Source: Elmis aenea
Lineage: Eukaryota > Arthropoda > Insecta > Coleoptera > Elmidae
Direction: 5' to 3'
Assembly (NCBI GenBank): GCA_947652605.1
Contig: OX393577.1
Coordinates: 20,463,466-20,527,465 of the forward strand
DNA: 64,000 bases
The position numbers and the translations under genes were made by a program. Shown in pieces: positions 46,886-57,569 of this stretch (its first letter is position 1; the number at the start of each line of letters is the position of its first letter). The notes under the pieces are model-generated. The model saw only the letters and a list, made by a program, of their open reading frames with translations, searched no databases and was not told where the DNA came from.

Positions 46886-48023
46886 TACAGGGTGTGTATA
46901 AATTGGCGGAAGATCTACACGTGACGATGTTCTTCGTAAAATTCTAAGTCGAAAATCTTGATACAAAAATGTTGTACCATGCTTCCTATGGCCTCAGGAA
47001 CCATATAAAGAAGAAAAAAAATGGCAACATTGCATACATAGATTTGCGTTTGGACCATATATCTAATAAACATAATATATTGCTAGTAGTTCAAATTTTG
47101 CGTAACATAGTCAACGGTACAGATATACATCCTCTCTTTTTAATGCGGCTATTGCCAGCTAATATACATCGGATTGGACAATGTGAGAAGCGCGCGTAAT
47201 GTTCACCTAATTTTTGACAGTTTAAAAATATGACATTTGACGTTGATAATCTAAGATTTTTAAAAACTACAATAAACATAAAATTTTGTTCTAAGGTTAG
47301 TACTAATTCGTTAATTCGTCGATTGTTAAACATCGATGTCTGCACGCGTAATTTGCAAAAATCACGTTTCATAACATGACCTCAACAATTTTCATGCAGG
47401 TTCTGTTAACAATCCTAGTTTTATTTGATTTTCTATGTTTGTTGCCAACTGTGAAAAGTACACCTTAGAAAGAGAGGTACATATTTCCATTTCATTCAAT
47501 CGGCTTCACTTTCCACTCATTGGGAAGATAGGGAATGCGGGATATATGTTTATTAAATATATGGTTTGGACATTTTTTTATCAGCAATTTTTACTGAGGT
47601 ATTTACAATTTTTGTTCGAACTGAAAGCCTTCAGTTCGTAAACATAGCTGCAAACTTTTGGGTATCGTAAAACACAAACTAGAAATAATTACGAGAAAAA
47701 CAGAGATGACAGCTAACAACAATGTTGCCATATGTATTATTTTCATTCAAATCAGTGATTTACATATTTTCAACACGAATTTTTGAAAGGAAGAACACAA
47801 TATCTAGGAAAAAATACTATTCGAAATTTATTTTTATTCCAAATTGCAGCTTTTTCATTTGAAAATATTAAATAAAAACGCTTATTAAAGGACTTGTCAA
47901 AACTTTGAGGACCTCTTGCAGACACAGCAAGCATGGTACAACATTTTCGTATTAAGATTTTTGACTTTTTACGAATTTTACGAAGAACGTGAAGCGCTTC
48001 CTACAATTTTTACACACCCTGTA
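46886..48023. mobile_element. TA-flanked MITE with TACAGGGTGTGTA ends
   Basis: TACAGGGTGTGTATAAATTG at the left and its worn inverse (TTTTTACACACCCTGTA) at the right. Arms of about 110 bp share GTTCTTCGTAAAATTC and AATGTTGTACCATGCTT inverted. The 900-bp centre is not obviously palindromic and contains three short frames (46969-47199, 47091-47372, 47435-47641) without family motifs. It may be captured or decayed sequence. Confidence 0.8.
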
Positions 48024-48059
48024 TATATTTTAATATCTATTCGCTTTCTACGCATAGGG

Positions 48060-48625
48060 TGTAAAGGTGCGGTTTTTCTATACATCCAAAATTAGTTCTG
48101 TATAAAAATTTTCCTGTCCTTTCTATTGTGTGCCGCTACCCACGTTTTCCTTTTTTTTTTAAATGTTTTCCAGTGCGTTGTCATAAGTTTCCTTTGGTCT
48201 TCCTCTTTTTCTTTTACTTGGCGTTTTACTTTTCCATATTCTTTTAACTGGTATTGTGCTCTCAACTTTTTGTAAGTGTCCCCACTACCCAAGTTGTCTT
48301 TGTTCTATGAATTCTTCCATGGATTCTATCTTTAATTCTTCTAATCTTCTCTTATTTATACATTTTTAATGTCATCTTTTTTTGTTACTCCTTTCACCAC
48401 CCTTCTTAAGTGTTTCATCTCAGCTGCTCTAATTTTACTCTTCTCTTTTTTTTTATAACACCCATGTTTCGCAGCCATATGTGAGAATTGGTCTGCAGAT
48501 TGATTTATATAATTTAATTTTTGTTGCTTTTGAGATTTCTCTTGTTTTACGAGTTCTTTACTCAGTGCATAATATACTCTGTTAGCCTTTTGTATTCCAT
48601 TATTTAGTTCCAGAACCAAGTATTA
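48060..48625 (-). pseudogene. RTE-like C-terminal relic
   Basis: Minus strand from 48619: ELNNGIQKANRVYYALSKEL, then worn connector, then KSKIRAAEMKHLRRVVKGV and TKKDDIKN. This is the usual ...RI.KAN..Y..L and S.I.A.EM..LRR..GVTR.D.I.N order. The tail to 48092 is lysine-rich and frameshifted. Ends a few tens of bases from the MITE. Confidence 0.8.
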
Positions 48626-49460
48626 ACGGAAAATGGAATGATTATGAACAAAAATTAAACTATTAATTGCCATAACTTTATAATATTCTCTAAATTCTTA
48701 ATGTTAACAGGTTTATATAATACCCCCGATTTAAAAAAAAATGTAAGAAAGCTTTCCGGAGATAACATTTTCTAAAATAAATGAGGGTCTGTCTGACTGC
48801 TACGGGATATACTGTTCACAGGTGATTGCAATTATCCATGATACCCATTACCAATAATTTTGTCTTACAGAATGCTATAATCATTTACGTTCATAGCTTT
48901 TGTTGGCGTTCGAAACGTTAGCAAATCCACAAAGTGCAAGAACCACTGATATTAAACCAAAGTCTAATTACGCGAATTGCATGTTACTTTCATCATATTA
49001 CATCCCATAACAATCTTTGAAAGTGATTATTATGAATAATAGAACGTGATTAAACTGCAGCAAAATATCTTTTATCGTCTCCTGAATGTGCCGTGAATAT
49101 AGAAAATAAACAAATCGCAATCGGGTTGATAATTGACAGCAACTTGTCCCATGGTGTTTATATTGCAAGTGTACTTGTTATTCTGGTTTCAGCTGAATGT
49201 GTATTACATAGAATGATATAAAGGATTTATATCCCTGCGGTAGTTATATTTAATCTAAGCTTGATGGAGAAGCGGAGTAGCTTATGAAAACAAATATTCG
49301 TCTATTGAAAATATCACTTAGTATGTGTTTCTTTAGGTTTGAGATTATAAATGTAAATTTTTGACTTGTGAAAACGAAGTTTTTTGAAGCATCTAAGAAG
49401 CTGTTTAATATGATAAGCTAAATATCTGACCTAACAAGATTAAAGTGCATCTGACGAATA
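48626..49460. other. Spacer
   Basis: Nothing recognised. Confidence 0.4.
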
Positions 49461-49822
49461 AAGCCTCTACTCACCTTCCTTTGTCGGTACAACCGACCGA
49501 CCATTCCGATAAATTGCCTAATGTGTAGTCTGTCACCCGACCAACCCGACAGTTGGACAAGTTGGAACGGTCGGGCGGCCAGACCATCCAACAAACCAAC
49601 CGCCCCACCACATTCCTCTAGATAAGGACTACTAAACCGAAAATTTAACGCTATTTATAAATTTGTTATCCACAAAATGCCATCAGAGCCAAAATAATAA
49701 AAAAAGTTATGACGTTTATGGTGTGTTGGTTGGACTGGTCGGGAGGTGTGTAGACAACACCCAACACGGAGGTCCCGACGCGACGGTCGGCTCCGACAAG
49801 TTGGATAATGAGTAGAGGCCTT
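49461..49822. mobile_element. GC-rich inverted-repeat element of about 360 bp
   Basis: AAGCCTCTACTCA at the left and TGAGTAGAGGCCTT at the right. Subterminal DNA is full of GGTCGG, CCGACC and CCAACAAACC words, far more GC-rich than its surroundings. ATA borders both edges, so a 2- or 3-bp duplication (TA or TWA types) is possible. The class is not assigned. No coding potential. Confidence 0.65.
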
Positions 49823-50829
49823 ATATTGTTATTCTATTAGAATGTGAACACTTTTTTATGTCAATGCCGGTTTTTTTCCCTCTAATATACAAAATCGTCA
49901 TGAATTAACAAAAGGTAAACAGATTGCTACAGAGAACATAAAGAAAAGAATTTTACATATAAGGAATGACCTAATAAAACGTCATATACAACATGTTATT
50001 TATGACTAAAATAATGATTATTAGCCCTCAATTTCCTCAAATTGAGATTTTAAAGTGTTCTTGACGAATAAAAAAATTGCAAAGGCTAGTGTGCATTTTT
50101 TTTCCAGAAAATTGTTAAACTCCAGCAAATAACTTTGTATATACGCTATTATTTTATTTTTAAATTTTTAACGGTTAATGGAATTAGTGCTAGAGTCTTT
50201 GTGGGGATTTTTTTTTGTAGGCATCTCGAAACGTTTATCAAACTCACCGATAACAGCCACTAACGTCTCACAAAACAATAATACATATCCCTGATCGCAT
50301 TACACTTTAATGCAACTTTTTTATAAAATAAATGAACTTAACTGTTAAAAAAAAACGATAATAACGCACAGTATTAAAGTAATTATAATTTATAATAAAG
50401 CCGTCTGTGTTACGTTTACATCAAACCTCCATTCTCTTAATATAAAAATAGTAACCGACTATGATTCTCGCGCAGTTAACAAGCAAGCAACGTGATCGAA
50501 TCATTTTCTTACCACATCTCAACAATTCATCACGCGCAAGGATGCAATTACATTATCAATTTTAATTTCGAACAGCATCATCGATCAAAGAAATACCATT
50601 GAGATTTACCGACTCTTGTGAAATTTCTTAATCAAACAGTTTTTGTTCAACGAAACTTTTTCAGTAGTTTTAATTTGATCGTCTACATGAAATATATTGT
50701 GAACAGGTATGAGCTGCCTCTGGGGTATCGAGCGAAATAAATGAATTACTATTTTTAGCAACTAGGTTATTAGGAAGCATAGTTCGTTTGTTTTATATGA
50801 TAACTACCACAAAGTTAGACTACGATACT
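49823..50829. other. AT-rich spacer
   Basis: Nothing recognised. Confidence 0.4.
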
Positions 50830-51335
50830 TAAACATTTTTATTGACAAAATTTGAATTTTATTATGGCAGTATTGATCGATGCCCTTCCTCCAGTCCTCT
50901 CCATTATTCCATTGTTCACCTGCAAGAACTCCAGCACTCACCGTTTTTGTAACTCTTTCTTTCCACATTTTCTTGAGTCTCCTTTTCTTCGTTTTTTTTT
51001 TTGGCGTCTGTCCCAATATATTCAAATGTAACCTCATATTACTCATTTTTAGCACAACTCCATTTGATTTGAGACTGTCTTTTTAGTTAGTGTTTCAATT
51101 GGTGTTTCTTTTATCTCTATACGGCCTTGAACTTCATATTTCTTTTCCAACCAAGCGTGATCGTTTGAATACGTCCATCACAACTGCATCATTGAATAAA
51201 AAGATAAAGGAATGAGCTTTTAATACTATACTGCAGCGTTTGAGCGGCGACGGAAATGACGACATAAATGGCCTCTGATGGCGGTCGGTTTTGACAGGTC
51301 AAACAGTCAAGAAATTTGGGGTTTTGTGTGCTACA

Positions 51336-51406
51336 ATGGTTAGCTGCAGATCTTGTAGTCTCACTAGGTCAAAAAATGTTGAAGATTAAAAGATTACGTT
51401 TCATAG
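51336..51406 (+). pseudogene. THAP-domain first exon remnant
   Basis: ATG at 51336 reads MVSCRSC, SLTRSKNVED, a TAA, then KITFHR, and exon sequence stops at a GTAAGT donor (51407). THAP domains open with a Met, a C-x2-4-C pair and then ...ITFHKFP; the donor falls just where FP would follow. Here the Cys pair is C-x2-C and a stop replaces the residue before KITFH. The length and intron position match the first exon of insect THAP transposases as I know the family. A relic, not expressed as a working finger. Confidence 0.6.
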
Positions 51407-51487
51407 GTAAGTAGACGTTAATATTTTGTAGTGTAATCATGTATTGAAAATTTGATGTGGTCTGTCAAAATGGTAGGTATGTCATAT

Positions 51488-51682
51488 CAGTGGCGTGCAT
51501 TTGTGTACAGCATATCTTTTAACTCTCATAATAAACAATGCAAATATTGAAATATGGTGTCGTTTTTTTAATTCCCGCAACCACGAAACAAGAAATAAAT
51601 AAGTAAATAACAGGTTCAATTCAAAAGAAAGCAAATATTTACATTATTCAATACATATTTTAAAATGTTAGATACGCCACTG
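51488..51682. repeat. Possible small hAT MITE in the P-like element
   Basis: CAGTGGCGTGCA at the left and ATACGCCACTG at the right are 9-bp inverse ends of the common hAT form. Flanks TGTCATAT and AGAAGCGG do not match, so no duplication supports it. Confidence 0.3.
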
Positions 51683-51870
51683 AGAAGCGGAAACATTCAT
51701 CCGCCATATTGAGAGGCTAACCTGGACGCCTTAGTATCGCTTTAACGCTCCTTCCTTTATCTTTTTATTCAATGAACTGCATTAATCTTTCTCTTATTCT
51801 TTTTTGCTATTCGCCATCTTTCTAATTCGTACAGTAGACAATTTTTTACCATTTTGTTAAAGATAATAAA

Positions 51871-52550
51871 TTTATTCTATTTTCTAAGGTCCTTACTCCA
51901 AAATATTCTATTTTACCTAATCTGGTGTAAGACTGTGGAACTGCATTGATATTGACTTTCTACTTTTCCTATAGTTTTTTTTCTTCTTCTCCTTCTCCAT
52001 GCTTCTTTTTCACTTCATCTTGCCAGTCTCTTCTGTTCTTTCCTCGTGGTTTTGTTTCATATGCTTTAAAACTAACTTAGCCTTTCCTTCATTTTGTATG
52101 TGTCCTAACAAATCCAGCTGCCTTGCTTGAATTTTTGTTACCACCGACTTCATCTTTAACTGGTCACTAAATGTTTCGTTGCTGATTAATTATTTTTTGT
52201 TTTCCTTCAGTTTTCTCAAAAACCTCTTTTCCTCTGCTTCTGTTTGTAAGTGTCCATAATTCACTTTTGTATATAAGTGTTGTGTTTACTACTTTTTTTA
52301 CCACTTCTATTTTTGTCCCTTTTAGGATTTCTGTTTCCAAAAAATCATGTTTTAAATCTGTTAGATATTCTTCTAATTTTTCTGTTTTTCTTAATCTCCT
52401 TGTCAAATCCTCAATGTTTTTAATGATTACTCCTGTTCCACTAATTGTCCTTCTACTGTGATGTAATGTAATTTGTTTTCTGCTGAGATAACCATAGTTT
52501 TTGTTTTTTTCGCATTTTTCTTCATGTTAATCCTGTTTTTCTACTGTCTC
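51871..52550 (-). pseudogene. Second RTE-like C-terminal relic
   Basis: Minus-strand frame 52406-52167: LKHDFLETEILKGTKIEVVK, then VVNTTLIYKSELWTLTNRS, matching the TLLYGSE.WTLT.R motif after the palm. Downstream, in another frame, KIQARQLDLLGHIQNEGK equals the family's QL.WLGHI.RM. It lies directly upstream of the 50830-51870 relic, so two tails are in tandem. Confidence 0.7.
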
Positions 52551-52789
52551 TAAGTTTCTACATCACTAGATTTTGCTAGTGATCTTATTGAGCAAGAAAC
52601 ATACAGACAAATTTTTGCAAGGACTGATCCAAGAAGTTTTTTTTTAATGACTTTTAGAGAAATAAGTTAGTTATTGACATTCCTGTAAAACAAAATATAG
52701 TATTTTTTTAAATAAAATTTTAATTTTGCTTTTAGCTAATTTCCATTCATTTCATACTGATTGTATTTATTTGTAGATATTCTCTTAAA

Positions 52790-53735
52790 CTATTATATCT
52801 TAACATTATTTTTCACATATTCAACACAATTTTTTTTAAATTTGGTATTAACGTTGTTTGTTTAATTTTCACAGGTAATTCATTACAAATCTTGAGCCGT
52901 TTGTAGTACAAGGCGTTCCATGTATTTGTTTTCATTAATTTCGGTAATCTAAATCTAAAGTCGTTTCTGATCCTAGTCTGGTATTCGCGAGTGTTACAGT
53001 TTTGTATTACATTTTTAGTCATGTAATGTGATAAAAAAAGTAAATAAATATTTTCTTAGGCAATAAAGCCTTCTATATTAAAAAAAGTCAATTAAACGTA
53101 ATTTTTTGACGTATACTTAATCAATTTAAAGTATTTAACATTTGGCTAATTTGCGTGTACTTGGAGCATTTTAAAGTAACACGCATTCCTCTGTTTTGCT
53201 GTTTCTGCAGTTTATGTATGTCACCTTCGTTGCATAAACACAAAATAATTGCGCAGTAATCGAAGTGTGGAGCGATTGGTGATCTATACCCTGTAATTGT
53301 CGCTGTAAAGCTAAGTTTGTTTGTCAATCTACCCAGAAAACTAATTTTTTCACAACTTTTTTTTGCAATGTAATTAACGTTGCAGTTAAATTTAATTTTA
53401 TTGTCTATCATAACACCAAGATACTTGCGAAAGTTCTTCATTATCTATTTTAACTTTAATGCTTACATCATACGGTATTGGCCTGTTTACTGTTATCATA
53501 CATAAATTTGCTGTTGTCTGTATTTAATTTTAATTTGTTAATTTTTAACCATTCTGATACAAGTTATTGATAGCCGGCTCGAAGTTGCTATCAGAAGCTG
53601 TGATTAAAGTGTCATCTGCAAAGAGATTTACACTACACTTTTTAATATTGTGTTCCAAATCATTTAAGTACAGCATAAAAAGTAAAGGCCCTAAAACTGA
53701 CCCTTGTGGTACACCTTGTTTCGTCCTGCACACTT
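52790..53735 (-). pseudogene. CR1-like reverse transcriptase relic
   Basis: Minus strand: [20 protein letters not shown] (RT block 4 region), [10 protein letters not shown] (palm, catalytic ADD), then after a frameshift KYLGVMIDNKIKF, KKSCEKISFLGRLTNKLS and FDYCAIILCLCNEGDIHKLQ. The tail is RNDFRFRLPKLMKTNTWNAL, then YYKRLKICNELPVKIK before a stop near 52813. The order and the LYYKGL-like tail fit CR1/L2-type elements. Frameshifts at 53545-53441 and 53121-53022. Confidence 0.8.
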
Positions 53736-53960
53736 AGGACACGCCTTTTCTGTTGTACAATCTGTCGCTCTGTGATTAAACCCGCTGTTCTTGTAGCAAC
53801 TTGTGATATTTATTGCATCATACATCCAACATAGGTCCCGTCCAATGTTTAATTTTTCTTCTCCTAATAATTTCGAATAACAGATTCCATCCACTTCTAG
53901 GTAAGAAAATAGTTTGATCTGTTGTTAATTTTCTGAATATGAACCACTGATATACGCCGA
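53736..53960 (-). pseudogene. ORF1 zinc-knuckle piece fused to the RT relic
   Basis: Minus frame 53894-53691: MDGICYSKLLGEEKLNIGRD, then CYKNSGFNHRATDC and KACPKCAG. The knuckle resembles C-x2-C-x4-H-x4-C, but its second Cys is Asn (CYKN). Such knuckles end ORF1 of CR1/Jockey-type elements. The frame runs directly into the RT at KQGVPQGS, so about all of the endonuclease and the N-terminal RT are missing: an internal deletion, not a natural fusion. Confidence 0.65.
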
Positions 53961-54503
53961 GTTTGGATCCAAGAATTTATTTTGCGCCATTATTTTTCTC
54001 TCATTATCTTCAAAACATAACTTTTCAGTAATGCCAATTAAAAGTAACAGTTTTACATAAAACGTAATATTATATTTAATGGCGTTCCTAGACTATCACT
54101 TTATTAACTTACCACAAATATAGCAACAGCATTTTATCGATAGCGCTAGTGATACAAAACTATCGTACATTTATGATTTATGTATAAACAGAAGCGGATC
54201 TCTAGATAGCGAAATTTTTCAAGGGAATTCAATAACGTCTGAGAATTTAATGCAGCAATAACCGTAAATATGCACTATAGCAGATAGGAAACGTTCGAGT
54301 TTAAGCTAATATAAACAATATTTCATGTAAAAGATACGAAATATGCATGCGCATTTGTTTATAAGTAAATTCAAGTTCTACCTATTTCACGTTGAGGTAG
54401 AACGAAGAACTATTAAACACATATTACTACCACAACTATCGTAAATTATTAATGTTATGCTTAATGTAACGTACTTTAAAACATCATGTAGTTATTTTTA
54501 ATA
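53961..54503. other. Spacer
   Basis: Nothing recognised. Confidence 0.4.
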
Positions 54504-55373
54504 TACAGAGTGTAGAATTGTATCACGCAACATAGTAATTTCAATGGTAAAATTTTAAAAGTTGTATTATAACTCCCCTAATTATTTTAAAAAAACGCAT
54601 CCAGGTTTTTTGTAGAGAAAAATTTTCTGTGTCTACCAATGTAATCAATATTAATTTTTAGTTTTCCAATAACAGAAAATTAAGAAAATTACAAAACGCC
54701 AATTTGTTAAAAGCATGTGATAGATAAAGTATAACAAAACTTGAAGGACCGGTGTAAAAAAATCCAGCAAATCGCGTTTTTCTTTGTTATTAAAGTTTAT
54801 ATTTACGAATTCAGTAATGTGACAAGTAATAGGCTTTCAAAACTTTCAGTTTGTTGATTGGTTGTCATGGAAACATCATAAACTACAATTACCGGCCTAC
54901 CTGATTTATCATGGCTGTTGTTTAAAACGCATTTTTTAAAATTTGACAATGAAAGAAGAAGTAAAATACTATGTGTGATACATCAAAGAATTCAGAAAAA
55001 TAAATGCTATTTGATTATGTAAATAGCAAAAATTGCACCCATGAGAAAAAATAAAGTTGGTTGTCATAAAACAAAAACGAATCGATCTAGGAAAAATTTG
55101 TAACCACCGTTCGATGCGGCTTAAAAAGTTGCTTTAGCAATGTTTTTACACCTTTAAAATATTTCAAACTCCAAAGGAAATATAGACAATTTTCAAAAAT
55201 CGTATTTTCCAGTTTTTCCTAATTTTTTTGAATACCGTTTGAGATATTTCCAATTTCTCTTCAGATTATTATTAAGCACGAAATTTAGCAACTTTGCCAA
55301 ATTTAAACCTATACTCTAGCTATTATAATAAGCGAGATTCCCATAGTCGCCCTCGAATTTGAATCACTTTGTA
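54504..55373. mobile_element. TA-ended MITE, TACAGAGTG type
   Basis: TACAGAGTGTAGAATTGT at the left and AATTTGAATCACTTTGTA at the right are worn inverse ends. The internal block 54770-54930 (TTTGTTGATTGGTTGTCATG, ACCGGCCTACCTGATTTAT) recurs at 63850-64000 in the same orientation, confirming a dispersed repeat. Confidence 0.6.
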
Positions 55374-56010
55374 TATGAAAGGGAAATTTTAAAACAATTG
55401 TTAAATGACATCTAAACAATTTTTAACCGTTGTTACTGCACATTGGTCATAGTTGCCGCGGTACTATTTAATATTTTTAAGTTTTCGTTGCTATAATCAT
55501 TATTGCATGAATATGCACGTGCAAATAGAATATTTCTAAAGTAAATATGAAGAGGTATAATATATTATATCATGCACAATGTAATTTCGGTTTCTGTAAG
55601 GGAATAATACTTGTCTCAGAACAACACACTGCACTGTTAATCCCTAGATACTCAACCTCATTAATTGTTTAAACATTATATCTTTGTGCACTACATGACT
55701 CAAAATCTACTGGGAAATAGTACCCTGATGGAAAAATTGTATCTACATTGATACGGAATACCCAAAAATGTTTTAGTATTTATTATCTGATACCTTGCCT
55801 TGACTCCAAGAGTAAAAAGAGGTTTTTTATAGTTTTCTTCTTTTTATAATACTGTTTACTACCAAAAAGTGTAACTCGGTTGGTTAAATGTATATTACAC
55901 TTCATTAAGTTCAAAGTAAAAATACAGTTGCATTGGTACCACGGTCTACTACACAGGTTAGGAAGCCTGTCAAAAAATCTGGAACTTTTCGACATAAATT
56001 TCCGCTAGAC
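55374..56010. other. Spacer
   Basis: Minus frame 55783-55995 has no family motif. Nothing else recognised. Confidence 0.35.
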
Positions 56011-56267
56011 GGCGATAAGTCTAAGAACCATTCGCCATAAAAATTCGTTAGATGGCGATTAAGTTTAAGAACCTATTTTAAACAAACCTGACTTAAAAAT
56101 TCAATTAAAACATTTTTATATACATCATCTGATTGATTAAATTTGAATTTTTTAAGCGAAAGCTTATAAATCTCGCTGAGTATGTCAAAATCTTGTGCAC
56201 GAACCGGTTCTTAGAAGTATCGCCATCTAGTGATCATTTATGGCGAATGGTTCTTAGACTTATCGCC
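56011..56267. repeat. 257-bp inverted-repeat element
   Basis: Left GCGATAAGTCTAAGAACCAT and right ATGGTTCTTAGACTTATCGC are perfect inverses at the outer edge. Inner words TTAGATGGCGAT / ATCGCCATCTAG also pair. No duplication was defined. Likely a MITE; no coding. Confidence 0.7.
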
Positions 56268-57569
56268 TCTGTGGGATAATTTACGGAACTAGTTACCGGC
56301 CTCAGTCGGTTTTATATGGGAGTTTCCCAACACTGATTGGTACAGATATTTTAAATTACAAACGACAAGTTTTAAAACCTGTTCAATTTGTTTTTGTACA
56401 TGTGAAATATGTTTAAGCCCGTTAACTTAAGTAAGTTTTAAACAAATAATGAAAATTGTCTTTTTTTTAATGGATGAAAATTCAAACAAACTTGGAAAAT
56501 TTTGCATGTTTATTTTCGTTGGGTTTTACTAAAAGGGTTCTAATTTCTGGGTATTATATTTACTTATTAAATAATCTTAGTTTCGTTGTTCAAAAAGTAA
56601 CATTTTAAATAATCGTGTCTTTCTAAATAATGCATAAAAGTACGTACAATTTCGAATAAAACCCATGCTACTAATTGAATATTCTCGTCCTCTTGCTCGC
56701 TCGTCGTGCTGGCTTGGGTTAGCTTTCATCATGCGCTTTAATCTTTATAATGAAGTAATTTTTTTAAAACTGTTTTAAATAGACCAGCATACGTTAATCA
56801 GATTTGCTTTACTTTGAGGAGACTTGCATTAGAGTGCATTAAGATTTTGTGCTAATAAAGTTAATTGCCACGATCTAATTATAATTAAACGCTAAAACTA
56901 AAAACGCTTTTGTAAAAGCGAAGTTTTATGTATCCCACTGCAATTACTTTTTATCTAGTCGCTTGAAAATAATTTAATAATGGAGGAATTAAAAGATTAA
57001 GCTAAATGAAGTTCCTTTGTGTCTTCAAAAATATGCGAATTTCGTCGCCTTTCAGTAACAAGCAATCAAGTTGCTTTGATATTGATTAAACTTTGTAAAA
57101 TTTAAATAGTTAACAAAAAAAATTCAAATTTATTTTATTTCACAAAACTACTCAGTGACATTTAGTACACCCTGCTTTCATGATACAATAGAACGCTTAA
57201 GATTCTATATCTTTTCATTTCCCTTTTAAATTAATATTTAAAATTAATTGTATTTGAGACACAGATTCAATCAATTTATTTTTTATGCCATAAACATAAA
57301 CAATCCCATTTTAGGAAAACGTTTTTTAAAAACACCAATAAATCTCTAGTTCACAATAAAATTAATGTACATATTAAAGTTTATTTTTAATAATAATATA
57401 TCGTCTGCCCTATTTGTTTAGATGAAGTAAAAAATGTATTGTTTTGCTCATCGTTCTAAGGTTTTAAATATTTTGGATAACTGTTGTAAACTGGTTGCTA
57501 TGGTATTAGTTTGGTTGCTACGATAAATGCGTTCTGCTAAATTTTTTAAATTTAGGGTTTAAGGACGCT
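56268..57569. other. AT-rich spacer
   Basis: Nothing recognised. Confidence 0.4.

Larger units (their letters stand above)
51190..51774 (+). mobile_element. P-superfamily-like element with THAP exon
   Basis: A 585-bp unit. Inverted ends begin CATTGAATAAAAAGATAAAG and continue with only two mismatches over about 31 bp. The perfect 8-bp duplication AACTGCAT flanks it (51182-51189, 51775-51782). P elements make 8-bp duplications and have ends starting CAT, and their transposases start with a THAP domain. A THAP-like first exon with a splice donor lies 146 bp inside the left end. No transposase core is present, so the element would need help to move. hAT also makes 8-bp duplications, but the THAP exon argues for P. 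Confidence 0.7.
50830..51870 (-). pseudogene. RTE-like tail interrupted by the P-like element
   Basis: Minus strand from 51860: LLYELERWRIAKKNKRKINA (compare the family's LLYGSE.W....K..RKINA.EMD). This reaches the duplication at 51775 and continues from 51189 as VVMDVFKRSRLVGKE. Lower down, KKRRLKKMWKERVTKTVSAG and EQWNNGEDWRKGIDQ form the C-terminal close. The join across the insert is in register with the family, which makes the insertion history clear. Stops are scattered. Confidence 0.7.

Noticed and set aside
46969..47641. Frames in the centre of the MITE at 46.9 kb as a transposase
   Set aside because: No catalytic or DNA-binding motif recognisable on either strand.
51488..51682. hAT MITE nested in the P-like element as a firm call
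   Set aside because: Only 9-bp ends and no matching flanks; listed at low confidence.
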